Virus record (IMG/VR): IMGVR_UViG_3300049215_000227
Location: 1 to 64,000 of that record
From: a virus
DNA length: 64,000 nt
Reading direction: 5' to 3' (one strand)
Made by a program: the position numbers and the translations under genes. Of the stretch, positions 32,250 through 41,361 are shown piece by piece; positions within the stretch are counted from its first letter, which is position 1; each line of letters opens with the position of its first letter. Under the pieces are notes generated by a model that saw only the letters and a list, made by a program, of their open reading frames with translations, was not told where the DNA came from and searched no databases.

Positions 32250-35200
32250 CTATTCAACTCTTTCGATTTCGTCAATCTGTAAGCTTACCGGAGTCTTCCA
32301 ACCCGGCTTTAGCTTGCCTCGAACATAAACGATAGTGTTCTTTTCCCATCCAAGGGCAGCAGTGCGATTCCAATCGGTGCACTCAAGCGTGGCGTATCCG
32401 TCAGAAAGATAAACTGCAACCTTAGACCAAGGTCTGCCGCTCTTCTTAGAGACTCCCTTGGAGAAAGAGGAAGATTCAAACAGAAGGATCATCCCGACTT
32501 CCTTGTCGAAGTTCTTCTTGATCAAGCCCTCTGCAACCTTAATGTTCGATAGGATAGGGGTATCGCCCATCATAAGCGGAACGCCCGATCTTCCCGTGTC
32601 GTTAAGTGCTGGCCACTTACTCTTGATAACGTTGACGATACCTGAGTCAGACAACAGGTTCTTATTGAACGCCTGGTTGTGCTCCTTCTCCATCAAGAAG
32701 ACAGATAGAGGATCAACGTTGAACACATCTGGCTGCAACTTGATCTCCTTGCCTCTCAACTTCTTATATTCCTCGATGAAGGCAAGACGTCGCTGACTGT
32801 AGTCTTGGATGCTCAAATCCATCATGTCGTCAGCAGCTCTTCCCTTGATGAGGTACGAGATACCGCCAGAGTTCACCTTAGCGTGGTCAATTCTCTTTAC
32901 AAAGTCCTCTAAGGTTGGGAATGGTCCCTTCGAGCACAACTCCCTAACGACCGCGGGACCAACACCCTTGATAGCCGAAAGCGGCGTGACGATGAATCTC
33001 TCCCCGTTGATCTCGCGAACAGCGAACTTGTCCGTCGGATACTTGAGAGATGGTGGTCTTACCAAACTGCCAAGCTTCGCCATGTAGTGGCGAGTCTTAG
33101 CCTCATCGTCGATGTGCACGTTGAGAACGGATGCCCACCACTCTAGCGGATGGTGATGCTTCAAGTACATCGTGATATAACCCAACTCGCTGTACGCGTA
33201 GGAGTGAGACTTGTTGAACGAGTAGCGAGAGAAGGCCTGAATCTGCTTACAGATAGTCTCGATCGCGTCGTTATCCCAGCCTCTCTCACGGCAAGACTTA
33301 CGAATCTTGTCGTAGGTCGCCATAATTACGTCCTGCTTCTTCTTAGCGATAGCACCACGAATAAGGTCAGATTGCTCCCAGCTGTAACCCGCAACTTCCA
33401 CCAGGAATCGCATGACTTCTTCCTGATAGACGAAGACCCCGTAGCTATCCTTCAAGATTGGCTCTAGATCAGGGTGTAAGTATTCCTGCGTTCTGACGCC
33501 ATTCTTGACGTCCATGTAGTATTGGGCGGCCGTCGTGTCGTACAGCGGAGCGTCAAGAGCACCTGGACGAGCCACAGCGGTGAAGTCCATCAGATCCTTG
33601 CGTCGCGTAGGGCAGAACTCTTGGACCATCCCTTTGATGAGTTCAGTGTTGTACTGAAACGACGAGTCCGTATCCTTGTTGTAGAAGTCAGCGTAGATGG
33701 ACTCATCTTCTGGCAGACGGTAGATGAGCGGAACACCGTTGAGCTCTTCCAGGTAGTCAATCTTGCCTTTCAAGAGTTGAACGCAGTCAGAGACGGCCGT
33801 CAGCGTCTTGATTCCGAGGATGTCAGCTTTAACAAGACCGCACTTCTCAACCATCGCCGCGTCATACTGCGTGCAGATGATGTCTCCGAGCGCCTTATCT
33901 TTCATCACCATAGTTGGAACGCGATCTGCCGCTAGATCCAAAGTGGAGATAACGAACGCTGACGCATGTCGAGACCAGCCGCGAATCGTTCCGATGAGCT
34001 TCTTCACCATCTTCTCGACGTCTGGATACGCCGCAAAGAAGTTGGCTAGATTCTTGTTCAACTCTACCTGGCCAGGGTTATAGTTGCCTTCCTGGTCTGT
34101 AAAGCCATACAAGAAGTCATGCTCGTCGTGAATCTCTTGCGGCGAGTCGGGAATAGAGTCGCAGATGGCCTTAACTTCTGGATCGTTACGATTCCTGCCG
34201 TACAAGGCGAACATCGCGTCCTTGATGGCGTTCTTCGTCTTCATCCGTTGAAAAGTAGCGATCTGAGCGAATCCAGCCTTATACTTGTTGCGCAAGTAAT
34301 CCATGATGAGCGCTCTTGCGCGGTCACCGATGTCGGCGTCAATGTCTGGAAAAGATCCAGCTCTAATACGAGCATGAGACAAGAAGCGTTCGAAAGGCAG
34401 GTTGGCCTTGATAGGATCAACATGAATGATCTTTAGGTAATAGCTGATTAGAGACCCGCCAGCAGAACCGCGGGCGATATTCTGAAGAATGCCCTGTGAG
34501 CGAGCAAACCTGCCGATATCCTCATACACCAAGAAGTACGGAATGAAGTTCAGCTTCTCATTCTTCATGATGACGTCAAGTTCTTGCTTGAACCTGGCGA
34601 CATAGACCGGGTCGTCATTCCAGCGGCCATGCTGCTGGATCAACTCCATCATGTAATAATAAGTTTGTCGATCATAATCAGGAGTCTTAGCTTGGATGTG
34701 CTCTGGGATGTCGATTCGTGGCAGGTGGTAGTCAAACGAAACCCTGATATCTTTCGCGCTATTTGCCACTTCAAAAGTGTTCTCGATCCATTGGCTAAAT
34801 CGTTCCTCGCTAAGCCATTCGCCAAGATGCGCTCTGAGTTTGTCATACATCTGCTCCGCTCTAAGTTGGTGATAGGACTCATAGAAGTACCAGCCGTTTG
34901 AGTTACCGTTCTTCAAGAGACAATCTTGGATGATCTTGTCTTCTGGCATGATGAAGTGGGCATCCGTAACCGGAATGCACTTTCCACCGTGCTTATCAAT
35001 CATGTCCTTCAGGAACAGATTGTAGTGCTTCTGCTTATTACCGTCGCAAGAGCACTCGTCACCTGGGATTGGGTCAAAACCCCCAGTTTGCTTATTAAAG
35101 TTATGAGTGACATCGTTGCAGTGAAACTCGACGTACAGCTCATCTCCAAAGAGCTCTCTGTACATGAGGAATCGCTCTTCGGCGAGAGCACGATCGTTAT

Positions 35201-35810
35201 TCCAAAACGCTTGGCCAATAGGTCCTGCGATGCATCCTGTGCCAAACTTAATCCCCTTCTTATATTGCTTAATCTGGTCGAACGTGACGCGGGCCTTAAC
35301 AGAGCCGAAGTACGAGACTGTATCGCCGTAAGCCAATGACGACAGCTTCATGAGGTTATGGTATCCCTCTGTGCTCGCGGCCCAAGCAGTGATGTGATAA
35401 TGGCTCTTATCTTCTGCGTTTAGCTTAACGTACAGCTCAACTGCGGGAATGAGAGTTACGGCATCTGTTTTGTACGGCGTATACGAGGCGTTAACATACG
35501 CGTCAATGGCAGCCTTATTATCTTTCTGCCACTTCTTCTTGAACTCTAGCGTTGGCTCCAACGTGTTGATATTTTCTTCAGTGTACTTCTCAACAAGTTC
35601 CTCGGTCTTATTCTTGTTGTAGTTCTCGATGAACGTCTTGCACTTAAGTGCGTCAAACATCGAGATGGCCGTACCGTGATCGGTGATTGCAAGAGCCGGA
35701 GTACCAGACTCTAAGCACCATCCAACCCACTCTTCAGGTGAAGGGACTGCGTCTAGCAGAGAATACTTTGAATGATTATGAAGCTGTGCTGGTTCCTTGA
35801 AACGAGGCAT
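32250..35810 (-). CDS. dnaE: DNA polymerase III alpha subunit (DnaE-type)
   Basis: 1186 residues from ATG 35810. The PHP domain starts with LHNHSKYSLLDAV. The catalytic part has GSAGGSLISYYLKIIHVDP and FPDIDADIGDRAR (the PDIDAD acidic pair). Then come the fingers (YSFNKSHSYAYSELGY), a tandem HhH region (IKGVGPAVVRELCSKGPF) and an OB-fold end. It is the replicative polymerase of this phage. The separate DEDD exonuclease at 12297 may proofread for it. The ATG is exactly six bases after TATAAT. It ends in TAG. Confidence 0.95.
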   Translation of the reverse strand: MPRFKEPAQLHNHSKYSLLDAVPSPEEWVGWCLESGTPALAITDHGTAISMFDALKCKTFIENYNKNKTEELVEKYTEENINTLEPTLEFKKKWQKDNKAAIDAYVNASYTPYKTDAVTLIPAVELYVKLNAEDKSHYHITAWAASTEGYHNLMKLSSLAYGDTVSYFGSVKARVTFDQIKQYKKGIKFGTGCIAGPIGQAFWNNDRALAEERFLMYRELFGDELYVEFHCNDVTHNFNKQTGGFDPIPGDECSCDGNKQKHYNLFLKDMIDKHGGKCIPVTDAHFIMPEDKIIQDCLLKNGNSNGWYFYESYHQLRAEQMYDKLRAHLGEWLSEERFSQWIENTFEVANSAKDIRVSFDYHLPRIDIPEHIQAKTPDYDRQTYYYMMELIQQHGRWNDDPVYVARFKQELDVIMKNEKLNFIPYFLVYEDIGRFARSQGILQNIARGSAGGSLISYYLKIIHVDPIKANLPFERFLSHARIRAGSFPDIDADIGDRARALIMDYLRNKYKAGFAQIATFQRMKTKNAIKDAMFALYGRNRNDPEVKAICDSIPDSPQEIHDEHDFLYGFTDQEGNYNPGQVELNKNLANFFAAYPDVEKMVKKLIGTIRGWSRHASAFVISTLDLAADRVPTMVMKDKALGDIICTQYDAAMVEKCGLVKADILGIKTLTAVSDCVQLLKGKIDYLEELNGVPLIYRLPEDESIYADFYNKDTDSSFQYNTELIKGMVQEFCPTRRKDLMDFTAVARPGALDAPLYDTTAAQYYMDVKNGVRTQEYLHPDLEPILKDSYGVFVYQEEVMRFLVEVAGYSWEQSDLIRGAIAKKKQDVIMATYDKIRKSCRERGWDNDAIETICKQIQAFSRYSFNKSHSYAYSELGYITMYLKHHHPLEWWASVLNVHIDDEAKTRHYMAKLGSLVRPPSLKYPTDKFAVREINGERFIVTPLSAIKGVGPAVVRELCSKGPFPTLEDFVKRIDHAKVNSGGISYLIKGRAADDMMDLSIQDYSQRRLAFIEEYKKLRGKEIKLQPDVFNVDPLSVFLMEKEHNQAFNKNLLSDSGIVNVIKSKWPALNDTGRSGVPLMMGDTPILSNIKVAEGLIKKNFDKEVGMILLFESSSFSKGVSKKSGRPWSKVAVYLSDGYATLECTDWNRTAALGWEKNTIVYVRGKLKPGWKTPVSLQIDEIERVE

Positions 35811-35816
35811 GTCAGC

Positions 35817-35822
35817 ATTATA
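35817..35822 (-). promoter_or_regulatory. -10 box of leaderless dnaE
   Basis: Minus strand TTTGTATAAT, then GCTGAC, then ATG 35810. A terminator for the gene upstream ends just before this box, so dnaE needs its own promoter. Confidence 0.65.
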
Positions 35823-35857
35823 CAAAAGAAAAGGGACGCAGTTTTTACGTGCGTCCC
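35823..35857 (-). terminator. Intrinsic terminator before dnaE
   Basis: Minus strand GGGACGCA (35850-35857) pairs perfectly with TGCGTCCC (35833-35840) around a nine-base loop and is followed by CTTTTCTTTTG. It closes the transcript of the gene at 35888. Confidence 0.8.
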
Positions 35858-35887
35858 CGTTCAGTAATACAGTTTTATTGAGTTAGA

Positions 35888-36709
35888 TCAATAAGGATTA
35901 GAGCTGCAAGTTCCCTTGAGAGGTTCTAGTCTAACTGCTGGCTTATTGTGATGGTTGTTACCAAAGTTAAATCTGAAGATGACGTTAACAGAAGACATCA
36001 TGCTGATATCAAGTTCAAGACTCACTTGGTAGTCATAGATTTCTTGGTCGGCCATTGCCTGCAAGATGCCTGCAAAGAAGCTTCTCAAGTACAGGTTGTT
36101 TCCGTTAGAGCCTCTGAGATACTGCGCGTTAGCCGTTCCAGTTCCTTGGATAAGGACTCTGAAGTCGAGCTGACCAGCAGCCGCGGCTTGAGCGAGAGCA
36201 TTTTGAAGCGTAGCGTAGTTACCAGTAGGAGCAACACCAGCCTGAACCTGATTCACTGCTGCAGTTCCACCTAACGTTCCAATGTTGACAGGAATAACAA
36301 CTGCGCCAGCAAGCACGTTCTGCATCGTAACCACATCTGCACTTGAAGTGACAGAAAATGGCTCTCCAGAGATGGCATTCATGGCGGCCGCGATCTTAGC
36401 AGCAACCTGTGTTGCTGTATCTGAAGAAAGCAGCGTTACCTGAACCAGAGTGGCATTTGGAATCGTTGGAGCAATCTCGCCGTTGACATACATCCACATG
36501 GCATACGTGGCTGTTGGCGAGGAGTACTTAAAGTACAAGCCTGGACTACCGATACCTGCACCTAAATTTGAACCGTTACGATCATTTAGGTCAAGCGTGG
36601 AAAGGTCATTTGCTCCGGCACCTACGTAGGCTACCCCGGCCTGGAACGCAGCGTCCATCTGCTGCTGTAGGCCATTGGGCCCGTTAAAATAGGAATCTCT
36701 CAAACTCAT
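35888..36709 (-). CDS. Structural-type protein, unknown
   Basis: 273 residues, Ala/Gly/Asn-rich with YVGAGANDLSTLDLNDRNGSNLGAG, a beta-like LYFKYSSPTATYAMWMYVNGEI segment and a helical AQYLRGSNGNNLYLRSFFAGILQAMADQEIYD region. Such composition is common in tail sheath-associated or base-plate proteins, but no family is named. It lies away from the main head module, with AAGGAG before the ATG and a strong terminator after it. Confidence 0.6.
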   Translation of the reverse strand: MSLRDSYFNGPNGLQQQMDAAFQAGVAYVGAGANDLSTLDLNDRNGSNLGAGIGSPGLYFKYSSPTATYAMWMYVNGEIAPTIPNATLVQVTLLSSDTATQVAAKIAAAMNAISGEPFSVTSSADVVTMQNVLAGAVVIPVNIGTLGGTAAVNQVQAGVAPTGNYATLQNALAQAAAAGQLDFRVLIQGTGTANAQYLRGSNGNNLYLRSFFAGILQAMADQEIYDYQVSLELDISMMSSVNVIFRFNFGNNHHNKPAVRLEPLKGTCSSNPY

Positions 36710-36741
36710 AGGATCTCCTTAGCTAAGTAGACCCTATTCTA

Positions 36742-37032
36742 TCAGGCGTTTGCGCCTGAGCTGGGGTTAACAGCGCCAGATTGGATCTCGTCGATCTTCT
36801 CAAGAAGGAAGTCAATCTTGGCCTGCTCATACTTGATCGCGCTGGTGTATGCAGAGTTAAGGTCCTTAACGATCTCTTTAGCCTGGGCCAGCTTGGCGTC
36901 GGCGGCACGCTCTTCCTTAATGTCGCGGATCTTTTGGGTTGCCTTAACAACTAGATCTGCGGCAACATCTTCAGTGACGTTCTCGTGGTTATCAACGAAA
37001 GATTTGCTCAAAACTTTACGGGTATCAGACAT
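36742..37032 (-). CDS. Hypothetical helical protein
   Basis: 96 residues, almost all helix (LVVKATQKIRDIKEERAADAKLAQAKEIVKDLNSAYTSAIKYEQAKIDFLLEKIDEI) with a short disordered end. No family is recognised. It follows an HNH nuclease gene by 8 bp and has AGGAG before the ATG. Confidence 0.6.
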   Translation of the reverse strand: MSDTRKVLSKSFVDNHENVTEDVAADLVVKATQKIRDIKEERAADAKLAQAKEIVKDLNSAYTSAIKYEQAKIDFLLEKIDEIQSGAVNPSSGANA

Positions 37033-37040
37033 GAATTCTC

Positions 37041-37583
37041 CTAGAGTAATTTTTCTTTTAGCTTCTTGGCTCTTTCTACAATCTCTTCCAGTCCCTTGGT
37101 CTTCTTCTTGGCGATATATTTTGCCAGCTGCTTCTTCAACAGTTTGAGGTCAGAAGGAGGTGAGAGCTCTAACTGATTAAGTTCTTCCGTGTATTGCTTT
37201 AATAAGCGCGCAATGCGTTCAGCGTAGGTTTTCTTGTCGTGGCAGTCGTCGCAGATGCGCTGGAGGTTGGACTTATCGCACCATAGACGCTTTAAGAAGA
37301 GTGTTATTCTATCCCAGATGTCAAAGTGAGGAGGAAAACCTTCCGGCGGAACAACAGGATCGATATGGTCGATAGCTATCTTGGTGCTGCTAACCCAGCT
37401 GCTGCACACCTCGCACTGACGCTTTACCCACGGACGCTTAGCAAGCGTGCCATCCTTTTTATATCTGGGAAACTCCTGGCGAGACTCATTGAGTTTCTCA
37501 ATGACCAATGGACTTCTAGCAAAAAGACGCCTGTTGGCACCTCTGATAGCCATCTCTTGATTGAATGGAGGTTTCTTCTTCAC
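37041..37583 (-). CDS. HNH endonuclease
   Basis: 180 residues. It has CEVCSSWV, KIAIDHIDPVV (the HNH strand with His-Asp-His) and NLQRICDDCHDKKTY, i.e. two Cys pairs binding Zn around a beta-beta-alpha metal site. The C-terminal third is a coiled-coil. It could be a homing enzyme or a late nuclease helping packaging. Start is a GTG exactly six bases after TATAAC, again with no room for a ribosome site. It ends in TAG. Confidence 0.8.
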   Translation of the reverse strand: MKKKPPFNQEMAIRGANRRLFARSPLVIEKLNESRQEFPRYKKDGTLAKRPWVKRQCEVCSSWVSSTKIAIDHIDPVVPPEGFPPHFDIWDRITLFLKRLWCDKSNLQRICDDCHDKKTYAERIARLLKQYTEELNQLELSPPSDLKLLKKQLAKYIAKKKTKGLEEIVERAKKLKEKLL

Positions 37584-37589
37584 TAAGAA

Positions 37590-37595
37590 GTTATA
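37590..37595 (-). promoter_or_regulatory. -10 box of leaderless HNH gene
   Basis: Minus strand TTCGGTATAAC followed by TTCTTA and GTG 37583. It overlaps the last codons of the gene upstream. Confidence 0.5.
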
Positions 37596-38151
37596 CCGAA
37601 TTGTTTTCGCCGAACTTCTCTACAGATTCACACTTGTGAACGTGAATGCTACCAGTAGTTAACTTATTATAGCAATGCGGACACACTGCGACATGTTCAG
37701 CCGGTTTAATGTGTTTGACCGGAGCAGCCTCATTGGCCACTCTTTGACGTTCCATTTCAGCGTTATGACGTCCTGTCTCCATTATGTCTCTAAAGACATG
37801 CCTAGATTGCTGCTGGCCTTCCTTGCCACGACTACCTCTAGTTTGTCCGCCACCTTTTTCAACTTCTTCTAAAGACCACTGACCGTTATGATCGGTCTTG
37901 AGCACCTCAACCTTTGGCTTTTTAGGCTTAGGATTCTTGAGTTGCTCTGCCATCTTCTTTGGATCCTTGTTGGAAGCAGGAGCAACACCTGGCAACTTGG
38001 CCGGACGTCCTCCGCTAGGAGCCGAGATAGATAGGGGCTTTACAGTTGGAGCTTTTAAGGCAGGCACGAGGGAGTTCATGGCTTCACCTTTGGGCTTCAT
38101 AGCCGCCAGGCTCTTCCTTAACTCGTTGATCTTGTCGATTAGGTCCTGCAT
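37591..38151 (-). CDS. Hypothetical protein with C-terminal Zn finger
   Basis: 186 residues. A helical start is followed by a Pro/Lys-rich disordered middle and a C-terminal CPHCYNKLTTGSIHVHKC that should bind one Zn. No family is recognised. The ATG is exactly six bases after a TAAAAT box. Confidence 0.55.
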   Translation of the reverse strand: MQDLIDKINELRKSLAAMKPKGEAMNSLVPALKAPTVKPLSISAPSGGRPAKLPGVAPASNKDPKKMAEQLKNPKPKKPKVEVLKTDHNGQWSLEEVEKGGGQTRGSRGKEGQQQSRHVFRDIMETGRHNAEMERQRVANEAAPVKHIKPAEHVAVCPHCYNKLTTGSIHVHKCESVEKFGENNSV

Positions 38152-38157
38152 AACCTA

Positions 38158-38163
38158 ATTTTA
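38158..38163 (-). promoter_or_regulatory. -10 box of leaderless Zn-finger gene
   Basis: Minus strand CCTGGTAAAAT followed by TAGGTT and ATG 38151. The extended TGG is kept though one base of the box differs. Confidence 0.5.
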
Positions 38164-38168
38164 CCAGG

Positions 38169-39899
38169 TTACTGGGTAACAACCTCAGAGATGCCGTTAC
38201 GCTTCTCAATAGTGATTACCTTAGAGAACATAGACTTAACTTCACCCGCGTGATCAACAACTACAATCTGTCGATCGTCAGAGAGCTTACCTAGAAGCTC
38301 AACGATCAGTTCTCGTCCCACGCTATCCAAACCGTCAAACGGCTCGTCTAGGATGATCGGGGACATCGGGATGCCAAACTGGCGCTCCATCACGTCAACG
38401 AGAGAGAAGTCAACACATAGGGATAAAGCTCTAAATTCGCCTCCAGACAGGCTGCCGATTGAGATGGGCTTGCCATCCATGATGAGATGCTCGGAGAACT
38501 TCGCCGTAACATCTCCCTTGACGTTTTCCTTGTAAGACTTTAATTCGTACGTTAAGTTTGACCATAAAAGATTTACGTATTCCGTCACTCGCTCGTTAAA
38601 CGATTCGATAACAGAATCAAGGATATAAGCTTGAGCACCAGTAGGCGAGTACATGGCAGAGATGGTCTTATAAAGCTCTATTTCCCGTAATATGTTGGCC
38701 CTATTACTTGCCAAATCGGCACGCTTGTCACCTAAGTCTTTAATCTTACTCTGTAAATCCGAGTTATTTTGAAGTTTTAAATCTAGTTGTTTTATGTCTC
38801 GTTGCTTCAACAGGATTGAGTTCTGAAGGTTGGCTATCGTTGCTCTAGCACCTTCATAATCCGCTGACTCCGCTCGCTTTTTATCTTTAATCTTTGTAGC
38901 CAGCTCATTAATTGCTGCCTCACGTCCCAAGGCAACCTCACAGGCATCGATCTCCCCTTTGATTTGAGCCATCTCAGCGCTTCGTTCTGCCAGTTCTCTT
39001 TGCTGTGCAGATCTAGCAGCAGTAACATCAAGCTTAGTGCCGCACGCTCTGCAGGAGTCGGAGATTTCATGTATAGCAGCGTTCTTAGCTGCGAGCTTCT
39101 TGTATGCTTCATGAAGCATCTCCCTCTTAGTTCTAATTCTAGCAAACTCTAGTTTCTTGGCTGAAACGTCATCCTCTAGCTTCTGATACTTGCTGAGGTC
39201 TGGCTTCTGAACCTGCTGAGCATTCAAGATGTCGACAGTGATGTCGTGGATTGCACCCTCTGCTAGAGCTATATGATGTCTGATAACGTTCTCGTCGACC
39301 AGCGACTCGCTGTAAGCGTCAATCTTTGAGTCTATGGTATCCATCCGGGATTTCAAAGAAGCAACCTCGTCCTCTAAGGTCTTTACCTTCCTGTCAGCTA
39401 TAAGCTTGCAAGAGGAGAACTCCTCAAGATTCAAGAGTTGCAACAGAAACTGCTTCTTATCAGAGTCATTGATCGACAAGAACCTGGTAGATGTACCTTG
39501 GGCAGCGTACATCGAGATGATGAACTGGTTGTAGTTAAGACCTAAAATCCGTTCGAAGCCCTCTTGAGTAACTGTGAGAACTTCTGTCCCCTTAAAGAAA
39601 GTGACGCCCTTAGGACGGGATCGTCGAACCATGTATTTATCGCCGTTAACCTCGACATGCACCTCAACGCTTCCGCTTTTAGATCCCCTTCGAAGAATTT
39701 CCGTTGCAGTAACTTTTCGAGGCAATTTATCAAACAAAGCGAATGTAAGCGCGTTAAATATCGCTGTCTTTCCTGCTCCGTTTGCTCGTCCAACGTCATG
39801 GTTCCACCCTTCAACAAGCATGAGTCCAGAGTTTCCAAACTCAACGTATGCGTCTTCGATGCTTAAAATGTTGTTGATTTTTACTGAAAGTATTCTCAT
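38169..39899 (-). CDS. sbcC: SbcC/gp46-like ATPase subunit
   Basis: 576 residues. Walker A is in DVGRANGAGKTAIFNAL; the ABC signature is SLSGGEFRALSLCVDF; Walker B is SPIILDEPFDGLD. The two halves are joined by coiled-coils with a CRACG hook at about residue 285 for Zn-mediated dimerisation. It is short like T4 gp46. It partners SbcD (26876). An ATGA overlap links it to the HNH gene whose stop it shares. Confidence 0.88.
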   Translation of the reverse strand: MRILSVKINNILSIEDAYVEFGNSGLMLVEGWNHDVGRANGAGKTAIFNALTFALFDKLPRKVTATEILRRGSKSGSVEVHVEVNGDKYMVRRSRPKGVTFFKGTEVLTVTQEGFERILGLNYNQFIISMYAAQGTSTRFLSINDSDKKQFLLQLLNLEEFSSCKLIADRKVKTLEDEVASLKSRMDTIDSKIDAYSESLVDENVIRHHIALAEGAIHDITVDILNAQQVQKPDLSKYQKLEDDVSAKKLEFARIRTKREMLHEAYKKLAAKNAAIHEISDSCRACGTKLDVTAARSAQQRELAERSAEMAQIKGEIDACEVALGREAAINELATKIKDKKRAESADYEGARATIANLQNSILLKQRDIKQLDLKLQNNSDLQSKIKDLGDKRADLASNRANILREIELYKTISAMYSPTGAQAYILDSVIESFNERVTEYVNLLWSNLTYELKSYKENVKGDVTAKFSEHLIMDGKPISIGSLSGGEFRALSLCVDFSLVDVMERQFGIPMSPIILDEPFDGLDSVGRELIVELLGKLSDDRQIVVVDHAGEVKSMFSKVITIEKRNGISEVVTQ

Positions 39900-40366
39900 A
39901 CGAGTTCTTGCGCAGTTTTTCTCTTATGGTCTTCTACCCAAAGTGGCTGCATATTCGTGTAATGGCAAGCTATTTTGAGTTGTTCAGGATCAGTGAGATC
40001 GAATTTAGATAAAGGCTGAATATGGTCGATATGCCAACCAGTACGAGACCAATTGTCCCAAGTCATACCTGATTGAAACTTAGATTCTAAGTAACGCTTA
40101 AATTCTTCTACAGAACATCCTAAGTCTCGTACCGCAGAACCCGCGCGATAATTACCGTTTATAGCTCGATTTAAACGATTACGCAACCTAACTGATAACT
40201 TAAAATTTATATCTTGTGCGTGCCTAAGTTTGCGCTTTTCATAAGCACGTTTATTATATTGACTTTGTTTTTCTTTTGTTCTTTTGCGATACGCTCGTTG
40301 GTATTCGACAGCCTTTTCACGATTTTTTACATACCACTGACGACTATATTCTGCCGTATTAGCCAT
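39896..40366 (-). CDS. HNH homing endonuclease-like protein
   Basis: 156 residues. A Lys/Arg/Gln-rich N-terminus (YQRAYRKRTKEKQSQYNKRAYEKRK) precedes GWHIDHIQPLSKFDLTDPEQ and ACHYTNMQPLWVEDHKRK, the His-Asp-His and Asn/His residues of a common phage HNH family. The gene is more AT-rich than its neighbours and is wedged between the Zn-ribbon and sbcC genes, as expected of a mobile homing gene. No intron is seen around it. Confidence 0.8.
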   Translation of the reverse strand: MANTAEYSRQWYVKNREKAVEYQRAYRKRTKEKQSQYNKRAYEKRKLRHAQDINFKLSVRLRNRLNRAINGNYRAGSAVRDLGCSVEEFKRYLESKFQSGMTWDNWSRTGWHIDHIQPLSKFDLTDPEQLKIACHYTNMQPLWVEDHKRKTAQELV

Positions 40367-40367
40367 A

Positions 40368-40712
40368 TTAACGTTTACTTGGCGGTTTGTTAATTACTAG
40401 TTCACCTTTATCGTTATAGACTAACCATCCTTCTTGGAGACAAGTCTCTAGCGAGTACGTTTGAATGAGCCTAGGAACTTCGACTTCCCAGAAGTACTCA
40501 GTTTTGCGGGCCTTATTCTGCTCCTTCTCGTCAGGAGCAGTCCTTACATTGGTGTAGGGATCAATAACTTCTCTAGCAACCTGAGAACCTTTGCCAGGGA
40601 ATTGTCGCTTGCTTTTAGCGCCGCACTGGCAGTCGATCTCTTCTACCTTTGGGGAAGCGTAGCGTTCGACTTCAGTCTTACAGTTGTCGCATAGGAAGCG
40701 AAACTTTGCCAT
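40368..40712 (-). CDS. Zn-ribbon protein (FmdB-like)
   Basis: 114 residues. The N-terminus FLCDNCKTEVERYASPKVEEIDCQCG is a CxxC...CxCG Zn ribbon of FmdB type. The rest is polar with a WEVEVPRLIQTYSLETCLQEGW helix. These phage proteins often act as small regulators, but the target is not known. Confidence 0.65.
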   Translation of the reverse strand: MAKFRFLCDNCKTEVERYASPKVEEIDCQCGAKSKRQFPGKGSQVAREVIDPYTNVRTAPDEKEQNKARKTEYFWEVEVPRLIQTYSLETCLQEGWLVYNDKGELVINKPPSKR

Positions 40713-40713
40713 A

Positions 40714-41172
40714 TTAGAAACTCAAGCCAACGCTTACACCAGCCATGCCATTTTGAAAGCCAAATACGCCTACCGTGAGAGGTCCAAGGATTGGCTTACT
40801 TACGGAAGCTCCGTAAATAGGCATTCCTGGCTTCGTAACATCAAGAGCAGCAAGTGCGGAAATTGTCACTTTAGAAGTGCTTCGGTCAACTTCCTTAGTT
40901 GTGGTCTTATCAATCTCAGTATCAGAATGCGCATCAGAGTGCTTCGTCTGATTATCAGTGATTACAGTAGTCTTTGTCTTGGTGCCATCTGGCTTAGTGG
41001 TCTCAGTGATGGTAGTAGTCTTATCCTTAGTGCTATCGACCTGTTTATCTGTGGTTTTCTTTTCAACCTCAACAGTTTGAATCTTAACCTTTTCAGGTGC
41101 ACTCCAACGACCGACAGCGAAGGCGCCCACTAACGCTACAACAGCTACGATAACGATTGTCTTGTTAGTCAT
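40714..41172 (-). CDS. Membrane-anchored Thr/Lys-rich protein
   Basis: 152 residues. One N-terminal hydrophobic segment (IVIVAVVALVGAFAVG) is followed by a Thr/Lys/Asp stretch (TTTITETTKPDGTKTKTTVITDN) and a more compact end with GLTVGVFGFQ-like small strands. The layout fits a signal anchor with a periplasmic or lumenal part. A lysis accessory (spanin-like) or superinfection role is possible; no motif decides. It overlaps the gene upstream by ATGA. Confidence 0.55.
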   Translation of the reverse strand: MTNKTIVIVAVVALVGAFAVGRWSAPEKVKIQTVEVEKKTTDKQVDSTKDKTTTITETTKPDGTKTKTTVITDNQTKHSDAHSDTEIDKTTTKEVDRSTSKVTISALAALDVTKPGMPIYGASVSKPILGPLTVGVFGFQNGMAGVSVGLSF

Positions 41173-41360
41173 TGCTCCTCCTTTTTCTCGTCCTTCTTGT
41201 CTTGACGCTTACGTCTGGTGGACAAGTTCTCATCGATATACTCAACAATCTTGGTAAGCAACTCTTCTTGCTTAGCTGATTGTGGAGCAAGGTCGTTGAT
41301 GTTATAAATCTTTCGCATTATGTCCCAGAGATCGTTAGTGATCTCCTTCTTGCGATTCAT
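41169..41360 (-). CDS. Small charged protein
   Basis: 63 residues: MNRKKEITNDLWDIMRKIYN..., then a helix and a Lys/Asp/Glu tail ending in EKKEEQ. AGGAG lies four bases before the ATG, inside the last codons of groEL. It overlaps the membrane protein start (ATGA). No family is recognised. Confidence 0.55.
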   Translation of the reverse strand: MNRKKEITNDLWDIMRKIYNINDLAPQSAKQEELLTKIVEYIDENLSTRRKRQDKKDEKKEEQ

Positions 41361-41361
41361 A

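Noticed and set aside
39896-40366. Intron around the HNH gene
   Set aside because: Both flanking genes are complete and share start/stop overlaps or short gaps; no intron ends are seen.
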